The notes under the pieces were generated by a model. It was not told the origin of the DNA and made no database searches. It saw only the letters and a list, made by a program, of their open reading frames with translations. A stretch of 64,000 nucleotides of DNA from Anaerolineales bacterium (GTDB lineage: Bacteria > Chloroflexota > Anaerolineae > Anaerolineales > Villigracilaceae): the NCBI GenBank assembly GCA_016789305.1, contig JAEURJ010000023.1, positions 620,001 to 684,000 on the forward strand, written 5' to 3'. Made by a program: the position numbers and the translations under genes. How positions within the stretch are numbered: the first letter of the stretch is position 1; each line of letters starts with the position of its first letter. Positions 57,868 to 64,000 of the stretch are shown here, piece by piece.

Positions 57868-57912
57868 GAGAATCAAAGAAGGCTTGCATTTTGCAAGCCT
57901 TCTTTGATTCTC
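57868..57912. terminator. Very long perfect hairpin, bidirectional terminator
   Basis: Twenty-one bases (57868-57888, starting GAGAATCAAAGAAGG) pair perfectly with 57892-57912 around a TTT loop. It lies between convergent genes (cupin, acyl-CoA dehydrogenase). Two further perfect hairpins follow: GCAAAAGC/GCTTTTGC (57921-57939) and GCTCGGAAGT/ACTTCCGAGC (57941-57963). Confidence 0.75.
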
Positions 57913-57975
57913 ACAGGAGTGCAAAAGCTCTGCTTTTGCGGCTCGGAAGTAGAACTTCCGAGCTCCAAGAAATAT

Positions 57976-59151
57976 TTATGAAAACGCCTGAATTCCCGTT
58001 TGGGCTCTTCCCAAGATCAATGCATGAATATCATGCGTGCCTTCGTAGGTGTTCACGGCTTCGAGATTCATCATGTGACGGATCACATGGAATTCGTCCG
58101 AGACGCCGTTGCCGCCGTGCATGTCGCGGGAGATGCGCGCGATCTCCAATGCCTTGCCGCACGAATTGCGTTTAATTAATGAAACCATCTCCGGCGTGGA
58201 TTTATCTTCATCCATTAATCGACCAACGCGTAGTGCACCCTGTAACCCCAGAGTAATTTCCGTCATCATGTTCGCCAGCTTGAGTTGAACGAGTTGATTC
58301 GCCGCCAGCGGACGCCCAAACTGCGGACGGTCGAGCGTGTATTGTCGGGCTGCGTGCCAGCAGAATTCGGCTGCGCCCAAAGCGCCCCATGCAATTCCAT
58401 AGCGCGCTTTGTTCAAACATCCAAACGGACCTTTCAATCCACTCACTTCGGGAAATATGTTTTCATCGGGGACGAAGACTTCTTCCATCACGATCTCGCC
58501 TGTAACACTTGCACGCAAACTGAATTTACCCTCGATTTTTGGTGCGGTTAATCCCTTCATGCCTTTTTCGAGAATAAAGCCGCGAATTTCGCCATCGAGC
58601 TTGGCCCAAATGATGAACACATCTGCAATCGGTGAATTGGTGATCCACATTTTGCTGCCCTGCAAAATATATCCACCTTCCACTTTTTTGGCACGGGTTT
58701 CCATGCTGGCTGGGTCACTACCGTGATTGGGTTCGGTCAGGCCGAAGCAGCCGATCCACTCTCCGCTGGCGAGCTTGGGTAAATATTTTTTGCGTTGTTC
58801 TTCAGTGCCGTAGGTGTAAATCGGATGCATGACCAACGAACTTTGCACGCTCATCGCGCTTCGATAGCCGCTGTCCACGCGCTCCACTTCACGGGCGATC
58901 AAGCCGTAGGATGCATAATTTAATTCCGCACCGCCGTATTTTTCGGGGATGGTCGAGCCGAGCAATCCCATACTTCCCATTTCATTCATGATCTCGCGAT
59001 GGAAGATCTCCTTGCGGTTCGCTTCAAGGATGCGCGGCATTAACTTATCCTGACAATACTTTCGCGCCGTGTCACGGATCATGCGTTCTTCGTCGGTCAA
59101 TTGATCGTTGAGCAAAAAGGGATCGTCCCATTTGAAATTTTGTTTGGCCAT
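57976..59151 (-). CDS. Acyl-CoA dehydrogenase, glutaryl-CoA dehydrogenase-like
   Basis: 391 residues, full length. WDDPFLLNDQLTDEERMIRD is the N-terminus typical of glutaryl-CoA dehydrogenases. GCFGLTEPNHGSDPASMETR binds FAD and CoA, KMWITNSPIADVFIIWAK is conserved, and AVNTYEGTHDIHALILGRAQ carries the catalytic-base Glu region. ARYGIAWGALGAAEFCWHAA and DMHGGNGVSDEFHVIRHMMN complete the fold. It oxidises an acyl-CoA with transfer of electrons to ETF. Substrate choice, glutaryl- or another short/medium acyl-CoA, is likely but unproven. GAGGCAACTC precedes the ATG. Confidence 0.9.
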   Translation of the reverse strand: MAKQNFKWDDPFLLNDQLTDEERMIRDTARKYCQDKLMPRILEANRKEIFHREIMNEMGSMGLLGSTIPEKYGGAELNYASYGLIAREVERVDSGYRSAMSVQSSLVMHPIYTYGTEEQRKKYLPKLASGEWIGCFGLTEPNHGSDPASMETRAKKVEGGYILQGSKMWITNSPIADVFIIWAKLDGEIRGFILEKGMKGLTAPKIEGKFSLRASVTGEIVMEEVFVPDENIFPEVSGLKGPFGCLNKARYGIAWGALGAAEFCWHAARQYTLDRPQFGRPLAANQLVQLKLANMMTEITLGLQGALRVGRLMDEDKSTPEMVSLIKRNSCGKALEIARISRDMHGGNGVSDEFHVIRHMMNLEAVNTYEGTHDIHALILGRAQTGIQAFS

Positions 59152-59263
59152 GAGTTGCCTCGTTTTTTATTTTGATTGTATCAAACCCCGCTTCCGACTC
59201 TGCCCGGGCTTGACCCTGTTTCTCGACCAGAATCAACTTCCAGTTAAGTTTGAAGCGGGAGTC

Positions 59264-59300
59264 AAAAAGAGGATTTGCCGAAAGGCAAATCCTCTTTTAT
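59264..59300. terminator. Terminator between acyl-CoA and glutamate dehydrogenase genes
   Basis: AAAGAGGATTTGCC (59266-59279) pairs perfectly with GGCAAATCCTCTTT (59284-59297), loop GAAA. On the minus strand it follows the glutamate dehydrogenase gene and continues into TTTTTGAC. It also precedes the acyl-CoA dehydrogenase promoter. Confidence 0.85.
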
Positions 59301-59318
59301 TAGGAAGCTAATTGCTAC

Positions 59319-60617
59319 TTACGCATTCCCGGTCAACCAGCCGCGCAAGTCCATGGCTTTGACCACGCGGTCAATGGCAACCATGTAGGCCGCATCGCGC
59401 ATGTAGACTTTTTCCTTTTCGCAGCGTTCGAGCACGCCGTGGAAGGCGGAGGTCATTTTCTGATCGAGTTTTTCGAGTACTTCATCACGCGACCAGTAGA
59501 AGTTCATATCGTTTTGGACCTGTTCGAAGTAGGAGGTGGTCACACCGCCGGCATTGCACAGGAAGTCTGGAATGTTGAAGACCTTGTTCTTCTTGAAGAT
59601 TTCATCAGCTTCCGGGGTGGTGGGGCCGTTTGCACCTTCAGCCACGATGCGGACGTTCTTGGAAATTCTTTGAACGGTTTCCACATTAACCTGGCCTTCG
59701 AGCGCAGCCGGGATCAACACATCGGCTTCCTTGGAAATCCAGGCATCGCCTTCTTCGACTGCATAGCCGGTGTCTTGGGCTTTGGCCTTGTCGATGGTTC
59801 CATATTCGTCCACGATGGAGAGCAGGAAACGCGGATCAATGCCGCCCTTCTTGCTGTAGGTATAAGCCTTTTTGCTGTGACGGTCGTAGCACGAGACACA
59901 GGAGACAGTTCCGCCAAGAATTTCAACAAAGCCTATCGCAGCATATTGCGAGACGTTCCCGAAGCCTTGCAGTGCTGCAACAGATTTCTTCGGGTCCATG
60001 CCGAGGTGCTTCATTGCTTCACGCACGGTGTAGATCACACCGTAGCCGGTGGCTTCGGTGCGGCCCAATGAGCCACCGCCACCAAGGGGTTTGCCGGTGA
60101 ACACGCCAGGCGTGTATTGGCCGACAAGACGTGAATATTCGTCCATCATCCAGCCCATCATTTGCGGAGTGGTACCCACATCCGGGGCGGGCACGTCATT
60201 GCGTGGGCCGATGTTCTTCCACATGGCGCGCACCCAACCGCGGCACAGTTCTTCTTTTTCATTGACGGTCAGTGTGGAGGGATCGACGATAATGCCGCCT
60301 TTGCCGCCGCCAAGCGGAATGTCGGCCACGGCACACTTCCAGGTCATCCATGTCGCGAGTGCACGGACGGTGTCCATGGTCTCGGCCGGGTGGAAGCGAA
60401 TGCCGCCTTTGTTGGGCCCGCGGGCATCGTTGTGCTGTACACGAAAGCCTTGGAAGACTTTGAGCGAGCCGTCATCCAAGCGGACAGGGATGCGGAAGGA
60501 AAATTCACGCATCGGCCAGCGCAGCACTTCAGCCACGCCCGAATCGAGTTTCAATTGCTTGGCAACAGCGTCGAACTGTTTCTGCGCCATTTCGAAGGCA
60601 TTAATGGGTCCTGACAT
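59319..60617 (-). CDS. gdhA: Glutamate/leucine dehydrogenase family (Glu dehydrogenase)
   Basis: 432 residues. VQHNDARGPNKGGIRFHPAE and WMTWKCAVADIPLGGGKGGI carry the substrate and catalytic lysines. RNDVPAPDVGTTPQMMGWMM, FTGKPLGGGGSLGRTEATGY and ALQGFGNVSQYAAIGFVEIL (dinucleotide-binding loop) follow. GANGPTTPEADEIFKKNKVF and ADFLCNAGGVTTSYFE-type segments (PDFLCNAGGVTTSYFEQVQN) close the domain. It interconverts glutamate and 2-oxoglutarate. The length matches NAD-type hexameric enzymes. AGGAGAACAAC precedes the ATG. Confidence 0.93.
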   Translation of the reverse strand: MSGPINAFEMAQKQFDAVAKQLKLDSGVAEVLRWPMREFSFRIPVRLDDGSLKVFQGFRVQHNDARGPNKGGIRFHPAETMDTVRALATWMTWKCAVADIPLGGGKGGIIVDPSTLTVNEKEELCRGWVRAMWKNIGPRNDVPAPDVGTTPQMMGWMMDEYSRLVGQYTPGVFTGKPLGGGGSLGRTEATGYGVIYTVREAMKHLGMDPKKSVAALQGFGNVSQYAAIGFVEILGGTVSCVSCYDRHSKKAYTYSKKGGIDPRFLLSIVDEYGTIDKAKAQDTGYAVEEGDAWISKEADVLIPAALEGQVNVETVQRISKNVRIVAEGANGPTTPEADEIFKKNKVFNIPDFLCNAGGVTTSYFEQVQNDMNFYWSRDEVLEKLDQKMTSAFHGVLERCEKEKVYMRDAAYMVAIDRVVKAMDLRGWLTGNA

Positions 60618-60651
60618 GTTGTTCTCCTGAAAGGGTTTTAGAGAAAATATA

Positions 60652-60680
60652 AGCGGGCACCCCGGAAAGGGTACCCGCTT
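60652..60680 (-). other. Leader hairpin before gdhA
   Basis: AAGCGGGCACCC pairs with GGGTACCCGCTT around CGGAAA with one mismatch, in the gdhA upstream region, 35 nt before the start. There is no T-run next to it on the gdhA strand, so it may stabilise the message or control start access. Confidence 0.4.
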
Positions 60681-60819
60681 GAAGCACGATGTATGTCAAC
60701 ACGTTGATTCATACGATTTTTATCCAATAAAACGTGAAAGCCATTGAAATTTACACGAGAATCAACCCTGCGTCAATATGACAAAAGTCCGCATATTTTG
60801 ATTGAATATGGCGGTTTTT

Positions 60820-60859
60820 GCGCGGTTGATATTACCCATTCGGGTAATATCAACCGCGC
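60820..60859. repeat. Perfect 18-bp palindrome in a gene-free gap
   Basis: GCGCGGTTGATATTACCC (60820-60837) is exactly inverted at 60842-60859 with loop ATTC. It sits in the gap between gdhA (start 60617) and the membrane gene ending at 60892. There is no T-run after it on either strand, so it is not a standard terminator. Confidence 0.7.
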
Positions 60860-60891
60860 TGCATTGACCTTGTTGTATGACAAATGTCTTG

Positions 60892-62565
60892 CTAGGGGGA
60901 GTGAGCAATGCTTTTTTCGATCTCTTGCGAAGGATAGTAGATTTTCCACACATCCTCAACTGCCTTATAGATTGCCGGGTAATTTTCCGAATCCCTTCGA
61001 ATGGCCAGCCCATAATCAAAAGCCTGTGGATAATAATCGTACTCCGCCCAAAACTTGGGATCGTCCAGAATCGAAGAGATGATCTTGTTGTAATCGGGGT
61101 GTGGAAACCAGATCAGATCTGGTTTGCGATCGAAAAACTCGGCTGCTGAAAATCCATGATGTGCGAAGAAAGGATCGTGCAGCCCAAGGGGATCCATAAT
61201 ATTAATCTGCGGTGCTTTTGCCCCAACTACACCATACTCTGACAGTGCAAATTTTGTACCCTTTGGAAGGCGTATGCTGATTTCAGAAATAGCTGTAATG
61301 GATTCCCACCAACTCAATTTTTGGATTGTGGAGTCGGTTGAATATTTCACTGCAATTGGGTAGATATGTGCTTTAGGTATATAAGCTATTTGATACGCCC
61401 GTGCTAGGGAAGTTTTTACAGACGGCATCCACAGTAGAAAAGCACACACTATCATCACTGCCAAACGATACGGATACCCGTATTTTTTTGATTCTTTTGT
61501 AGTGTTATGAAGCTTATGGTCGAGACTCAGATAGGCTGCCACCACAAAAAAAGGAATGGCAGGGAAATAATATCTGGCATAAAACCCCATGATCTGTACC
61601 ACTGAAAAATAATAAGTGAACGTGACCAAAACGGGAAGAAAAAAGACAAGCAGGAACTTGCGAATATTTCCCGATGCTGAAAACACGATGATGACGATAA
61701 ATGGAAATATTAGTCTGAAAAAATCGAACAGGTAGGATATGGGATTCCACCGAAATGCACCGGCATAGCCATCATCATAGCCATTCGTTTTTGCGTAAAA
61801 AGGCAGTGGCAGCGGATCGCCGAATATCATGTATTTCGCAGCTGTGTCGAGGAGGAGGAGGAAGGCCAGCCCGCCAAGAAACCATGCTGTTTTTTTTATT
61901 CGGTCTTCTTCTGAAGAAAGCAGCATGTATAACGATGGAAACATGATGGAATATATGAGATTGTCCGGGCGCGCCAGAAAAGATACATAGGCACTTGCAA
62001 TCACCAGTAAAATACCCGGACCGTCGTTTCTTTTTAACCACCCCAACGTTGTGAAGATCAGAAAAGTGTTACACAAAAGTGAGATGGACGTGTCCATCCC
62101 GCTGGTGGCGTGAAATAAAAATCCTGGAGATGGAAGAAATAAAACCGCCAGGACAATTCCTGTCAACAATGGATATTTCTTAAGGAAATTTGAATGGGTT
62201 ATTCTTGCACAGCCAACTCCCAGTGTGATCAGGAATAAAATTCCAAGCGAGGCCGATGTAATGGTTAAGAGATGACTTGCCTCTGCCATCGGAAAGAACC
62301 ATCTTACGAGAACGATGATCAATAAATAAAGCAGGCTGGTCGCACCATAGGTTTGGATGCCATCCGGATTCCAGGCAATGCCGTGCCCGGCAATTGCATT
62401 GTTTGCATATCGAATAAACATATATGCGTCATCGAAGGTCGTGACCAGGTTTGCCCTTGTGAAAAAAATATAAAAGCCGAGCAGTGAAAGAATCAAAACG
62501 GCCCCGACGGCATTTACCAGCCGGGGTTTGGAAAGGGCACTCAATAAATTCCCTGTTTTTTGCAT
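60892..62565 (-). CDS. GT-C-like integral membrane glycosyltransferase
   Basis: 557 residues with about 12 hydrophobic segments. The first loop has TTFDDAYMFIRYANNAIAGH (D-D acidic pair) followed by GIAWNPDGIQTYGATSLLYL, the pattern of AftB-like and related GT-C transferases using polyprenyl-phosphate sugars. The C-terminal part after residue 450 is a soluble exported domain (EYGVVGAKAPQINIMDPLGL, HGFSAAEFFDRKPDLIWFPH). The start was set at MQKTGNLLSA, 4 nt after the enoyl-CoA hydratase stop. It looks AT-richer than its neighbours. Substrate unknown. Confidence 0.75.
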   Translation of the reverse strand: MQKTGNLLSALSKPRLVNAVGAVLILSLLGFYIFFTRANLVTTFDDAYMFIRYANNAIAGHGIAWNPDGIQTYGATSLLYLLIIVLVRWFFPMAEASHLLTITSASLGILFLITLGVGCARITHSNFLKKYPLLTGIVLAVLFLPSPGFLFHATSGMDTSISLLCNTFLIFTTLGWLKRNDGPGILLVIASAYVSFLARPDNLIYSIMFPSLYMLLSSEEDRIKKTAWFLGGLAFLLLLDTAAKYMIFGDPLPLPFYAKTNGYDDGYAGAFRWNPISYLFDFFRLIFPFIVIIVFSASGNIRKFLLVFFLPVLVTFTYYFSVVQIMGFYARYYFPAIPFFVVAAYLSLDHKLHNTTKESKKYGYPYRLAVMIVCAFLLWMPSVKTSLARAYQIAYIPKAHIYPIAVKYSTDSTIQKLSWWESITAISEISIRLPKGTKFALSEYGVVGAKAPQINIMDPLGLHDPFFAHHGFSAAEFFDRKPDLIWFPHPDYNKIISSILDDPKFWAEYDYYPQAFDYGLAIRRDSENYPAIYKAVEDVWKIYYPSQEIEKSIAHSP

Positions 62566-62569
62566 GGGT

Positions 62570-63331
62570 TCAGGATTTTTTGCGGCGTTCAAGGAATACA
62601 TTCACAGCCTTGAGGTGCTCTGCTGATTTACCCGCCTTCTCCTGCAGGATTCCTTCGTGGTTGAGAACCTCCGCCAAATTTGGGATGATCGCCTGATTGA
62701 AGGCTTGCTTCCCCGCGGCAAACGCCTCTTGCGGACCTGCGGCCAGCTCGGCCGCAATTTGCATGACCAGCTTCTGATAATTGAATCCACCCACCCGGTT
62801 GACCATGCCCCATTCATATGCCAAATGAGATGTGATCGGTTTATTGGAATAAAAATATTCCTGCGCGCGTCCCAAGCCGATGTACTTTGGTAAAAGTAAT
62901 GAAACCCCGGAATCCGGCGCAAGCGCGATTCCACTGAACCCAACGACGAAATACGCGCTCGAATGCGCGATACGAATATCGCAGGCAAGTGCGATTCCCA
63001 AAGCTGCGCCAGCACATGCTCCATTGACTGCCGCGATCACAGGTTTGCCCATATTGCGAATTTGCAGGATCAGCGGATTGTAGGTCCTCTCCAGGTGTTC
63101 GCGGTATGAGATCGCTTCCCCTTGTTTCATCTCGGTGATATCCTGCCCGGCACTGAAAACTTTCCCTGAGCCGGTGATGACAATGCACTTTACATTTGAA
63201 TCAGCTTCTACTTGAGTGAGGGCATCCTTCAATTCATTGGTCATTTCAAAGTTAAATGCATTGGCGCGCGAGGGGCGATTCAGCGTCAGAATCGCCAGAC
63301 CAGATTTGAGTTCGGTAAGAAGCGTTGTCAT
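62570..63331 (-). CDS. Enoyl-CoA hydratase/isomerase family protein
   Basis: 253 residues. GLAILTLNRPSRANAFNFEM, VIVTGSGKVFSAGQDITEMK-type (CIVITGSGKVFSAGQDITEM), KPVIAAVNGACAGAALGIAL and SAYFVVGFSGIALAPDSGVS are the crotonase fold: the oxyanion hole is at SAGQD and NGACAGAA. The Glu of the first catalytic position is not clear in GSGFxGIALAP, so an isomerase or other crotonase reaction is possible. Terminated upstream by the hairpin at 63339. No Shine-Dalgarno is seen before its ATG. Confidence 0.88.
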   Translation of the reverse strand: MTTLLTELKSGLAILTLNRPSRANAFNFEMTNELKDALTQVEADSNVKCIVITGSGKVFSAGQDITEMKQGEAISYREHLERTYNPLILQIRNMGKPVIAAVNGACAGAALGIALACDIRIAHSSAYFVVGFSGIALAPDSGVSLLLPKYIGLGRAQEYFYSNKPITSHLAYEWGMVNRVGGFNYQKLVMQIAAELAAGPQEAFAAGKQAFNQAIIPNLAEVLNHEGILQEKAGKSAEHLKAVNVFLERRKKS

Positions 63332-63338
63332 GTCAAAT

Positions 63339-63374
63339 AAAAAAAGTGACAGCCACTTTAAAAGTGACTGTCAC
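63339..63374 (-). terminator. Intrinsic terminator after the gene at 63386
   Basis: On the minus strand GTGACAGTCACTTT pairs with AAAGTGGCTGTCAC (one mismatch), followed by TTTTTTTATTT. It ends 7 nt before the enoyl-CoA hydratase ATG. Confidence 0.88.
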
Positions 63375-63385
63375 CTGTTTCCTTT

Positions 63386-63751
63386 CTATTCGTTTGGAAA
63401 GTCGTCAGATAGATCGTCATCCTCGGAGTCGATCTCGAATTCCACTTTTTCGCTGTCGAGGTAAACCCACAACAGCAGTACGTGTCCTTCGGAGGTTTCG
63501 ACATTGCGGGCGGCGAGGATGGGTGCGGTTTGTTCGAGGCCCATGTCATTGCGGTAATGCAGATGAATGGATGCCTTGTTGTGCCACGCGGTGTAACATC
63601 TCTGCACGAGCGCGGGACCGTTGAATGTTCGCAGGCGGGTAAGCGCAGGAACAGACAGATTCGGGCTTTCGTTCAAGCCCATTGCCCATCCGTCGTTGAC
63701 GTGCTCAAAAACGGGGGGCGGACCTTCAATGATCGTGATTTTATCTTCCAT
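63386..63751 (-). CDS. Small conserved protein, unknown function
   Basis: 121 residues from the ATG MEDKITIIEGPPPVFEHVND, with AGGTAACCTT upstream; a longer frame starts 73 codons earlier but overlaps the divergent gene. The body has strands (SVPALTRLRTFNGPALVQRC, SIHLHYRNDMGLEQTAPILA, GHVLLLWVYLDSEKVEFEID). It ends in a strongly acidic tail of Asp and Glu (SEDDDLSDDFPNE). The acidic tail suggests binding to basic partners. Cytoplasmic; unrecognised family. Confidence 0.65.
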   Translation of the reverse strand: MEDKITIIEGPPPVFEHVNDGWAMGLNESPNLSVPALTRLRTFNGPALVQRCYTAWHNKASIHLHYRNDMGLEQTAPILAARNVETSEGHVLLLWVYLDSEKVEFEIDSEDDDLSDDFPNE

Positions 63752-63851
63752 AAGGTTACCTGTACTGCGGGAATATACCACATGTGGCCGGGGGATTTGT
63801 TTCAGAATTTCATTAGAATTCCCTAACAGGACGAATGGGCTATTTGCGGAA

Positions 63852-63857
63852 TATAAT
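63852..63857 (+). promoter_or_regulatory. -10 box of a probable leaderless transcript
   Basis: TATAAT ends 6 nt before the ATG at 63864. There is no Shine-Dalgarno. The layout is the same as at 4002 and 15416. Confidence 0.45.
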
Positions 63858-63863
63858 TGAGAA

Positions 63864-64000
63864 ATGCCAAAACTTACCCCGAAAATCATCCTTGAAGGCA
63901 CCCGCCTGACTTTTAAAACCGATATTGCTTTTGCACTGAATGAACATCCGCGGGTGGTGGGTCCACGCAAATATAAATACCATTCACCGCTGATTTCCGG
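63864..64000 (+). CDS. Start of an unidentified gene, truncated by the window edge
   Basis: Only 45 codons are visible. It starts MPKLTPKIILEGTRLTFKTD and continues IAFALNEHPRVVGPRKYKYH. The frame is open to the edge and is placed behind a TATAAT box. It is divergent from the acidic-tail gene. The family is not recognisable from this piece. Confidence 0.6.
   Translation, partial: MPKLTPKIILEGTRLTFKTDIAFALNEHPRVVGPRKYKYHSPLIS

Noticed and set aside
59439..60071. Plus-strand open frame of 210 codons opposite gdhA
   Set aside because: A shadow of the glutamate dehydrogenase frame; composition reflects the reverse complement.
60652..60680. Riboswitch upstream of gdhA
   Set aside because: A single hairpin with no T-run or second conformer; too little for a regulatory RNA call.

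Overview
This 64 kb window looks like chromosomal DNA of a member of the Chloroflexota, most probably class Anaerolineae. That placement is inferred from gene content and style, without a marker-gene tree. The pointers are a SpoVS-like protein in a window with no other sporulation genes, DUF5671 and GT87/GT39-type membrane proteins, secreted proteins with Thr/Pro/Ser-rich linkers, two succinate dehydrogenase operons, and families of short inverted intergenic repeats. I see no rRNA, tRNA, CRISPR array, insertion sequence or prophage.

Layout. 1-1.1 kb: a truncated lamin-tail-domain surface protein. 1.3-2.2 kb: spoVS and a DnaA-box cluster that resembles a replication origin. 2.2-6.1 kb: a nucleotidyltransferase-like protein, a deoxynucleoside kinase and two glycosyltransferases. 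6.2-15.4 kb: mostly minus-strand housekeeping and envelope genes, including a tight seven-gene run (SHOCT protein, Gfo/Idh/MocA oxidoreductase, RlmI, sulfurtransferase, GT87, lipoprotein, PH-like protein). 15.5-19.4 kb: succinate dehydrogenase 1, interrupted by a GxxExxY gene framed by inverted repeats. 20-22.5 kb: two lipoproteins, one a likely metzincin protease. 22.6-28 kb: membrane genes including two UbiA prenyltransferases around two Yip1-like proteins. 28.2-30.6 kb: small genes, one frameshifted. 30.6-34.1 kb: succinate dehydrogenase 2. 34.3-37.5 kb: isocitrate dehydrogenase with a histone-H1-like tail, and a uracil/xanthine permease behind an attenuator-like leader. 37.7-41.9 kb: desaturase, an anchored toroid-like protein, HAD, GNAT. 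42-45.2 kb: pdxT, pdxS and a divergent PdxR-type regulator. 45.3-48.6 kb: a GntR-led membrane operon carrying two parS-like palindromes. 48.7-54.7 kb: a PEP/pyruvate-binding protein, dnaN and membrane proteins. 54.9-57.9 kb: pepF, a rhodanese lipoprotein with an in-frame TGA, VOC and cupin genes. 58-63.8 kb: acyl-CoA dehydrogenase, glutamate dehydrogenase, GT-C-like membrane protein, enoyl-CoA hydratase.

How it fits together. Isocitrate dehydrogenase, two Sdh complexes and glutamate dehydrogenase give a TCA/anaplerotic core. Acyl-CoA dehydrogenase and enoyl-CoA hydratase point to acyl-CoA oxidation, and pdxST-pdxR is a complete self-regulated vitamin B6 module. A BUS-like DnaA-box cluster, two parS sites and dnaN in one window suggest an origin-proximal segment, although dnaA and parAB are not here.

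The most unusual signal is at 57049: an in-frame TGA at the rhodanese active-site region (position of a cysteine in related proteins), followed 14 nt later by a hairpin. The frame continues to a second stop that abuts the next gene. This makes it a candidate selenocysteine protein.
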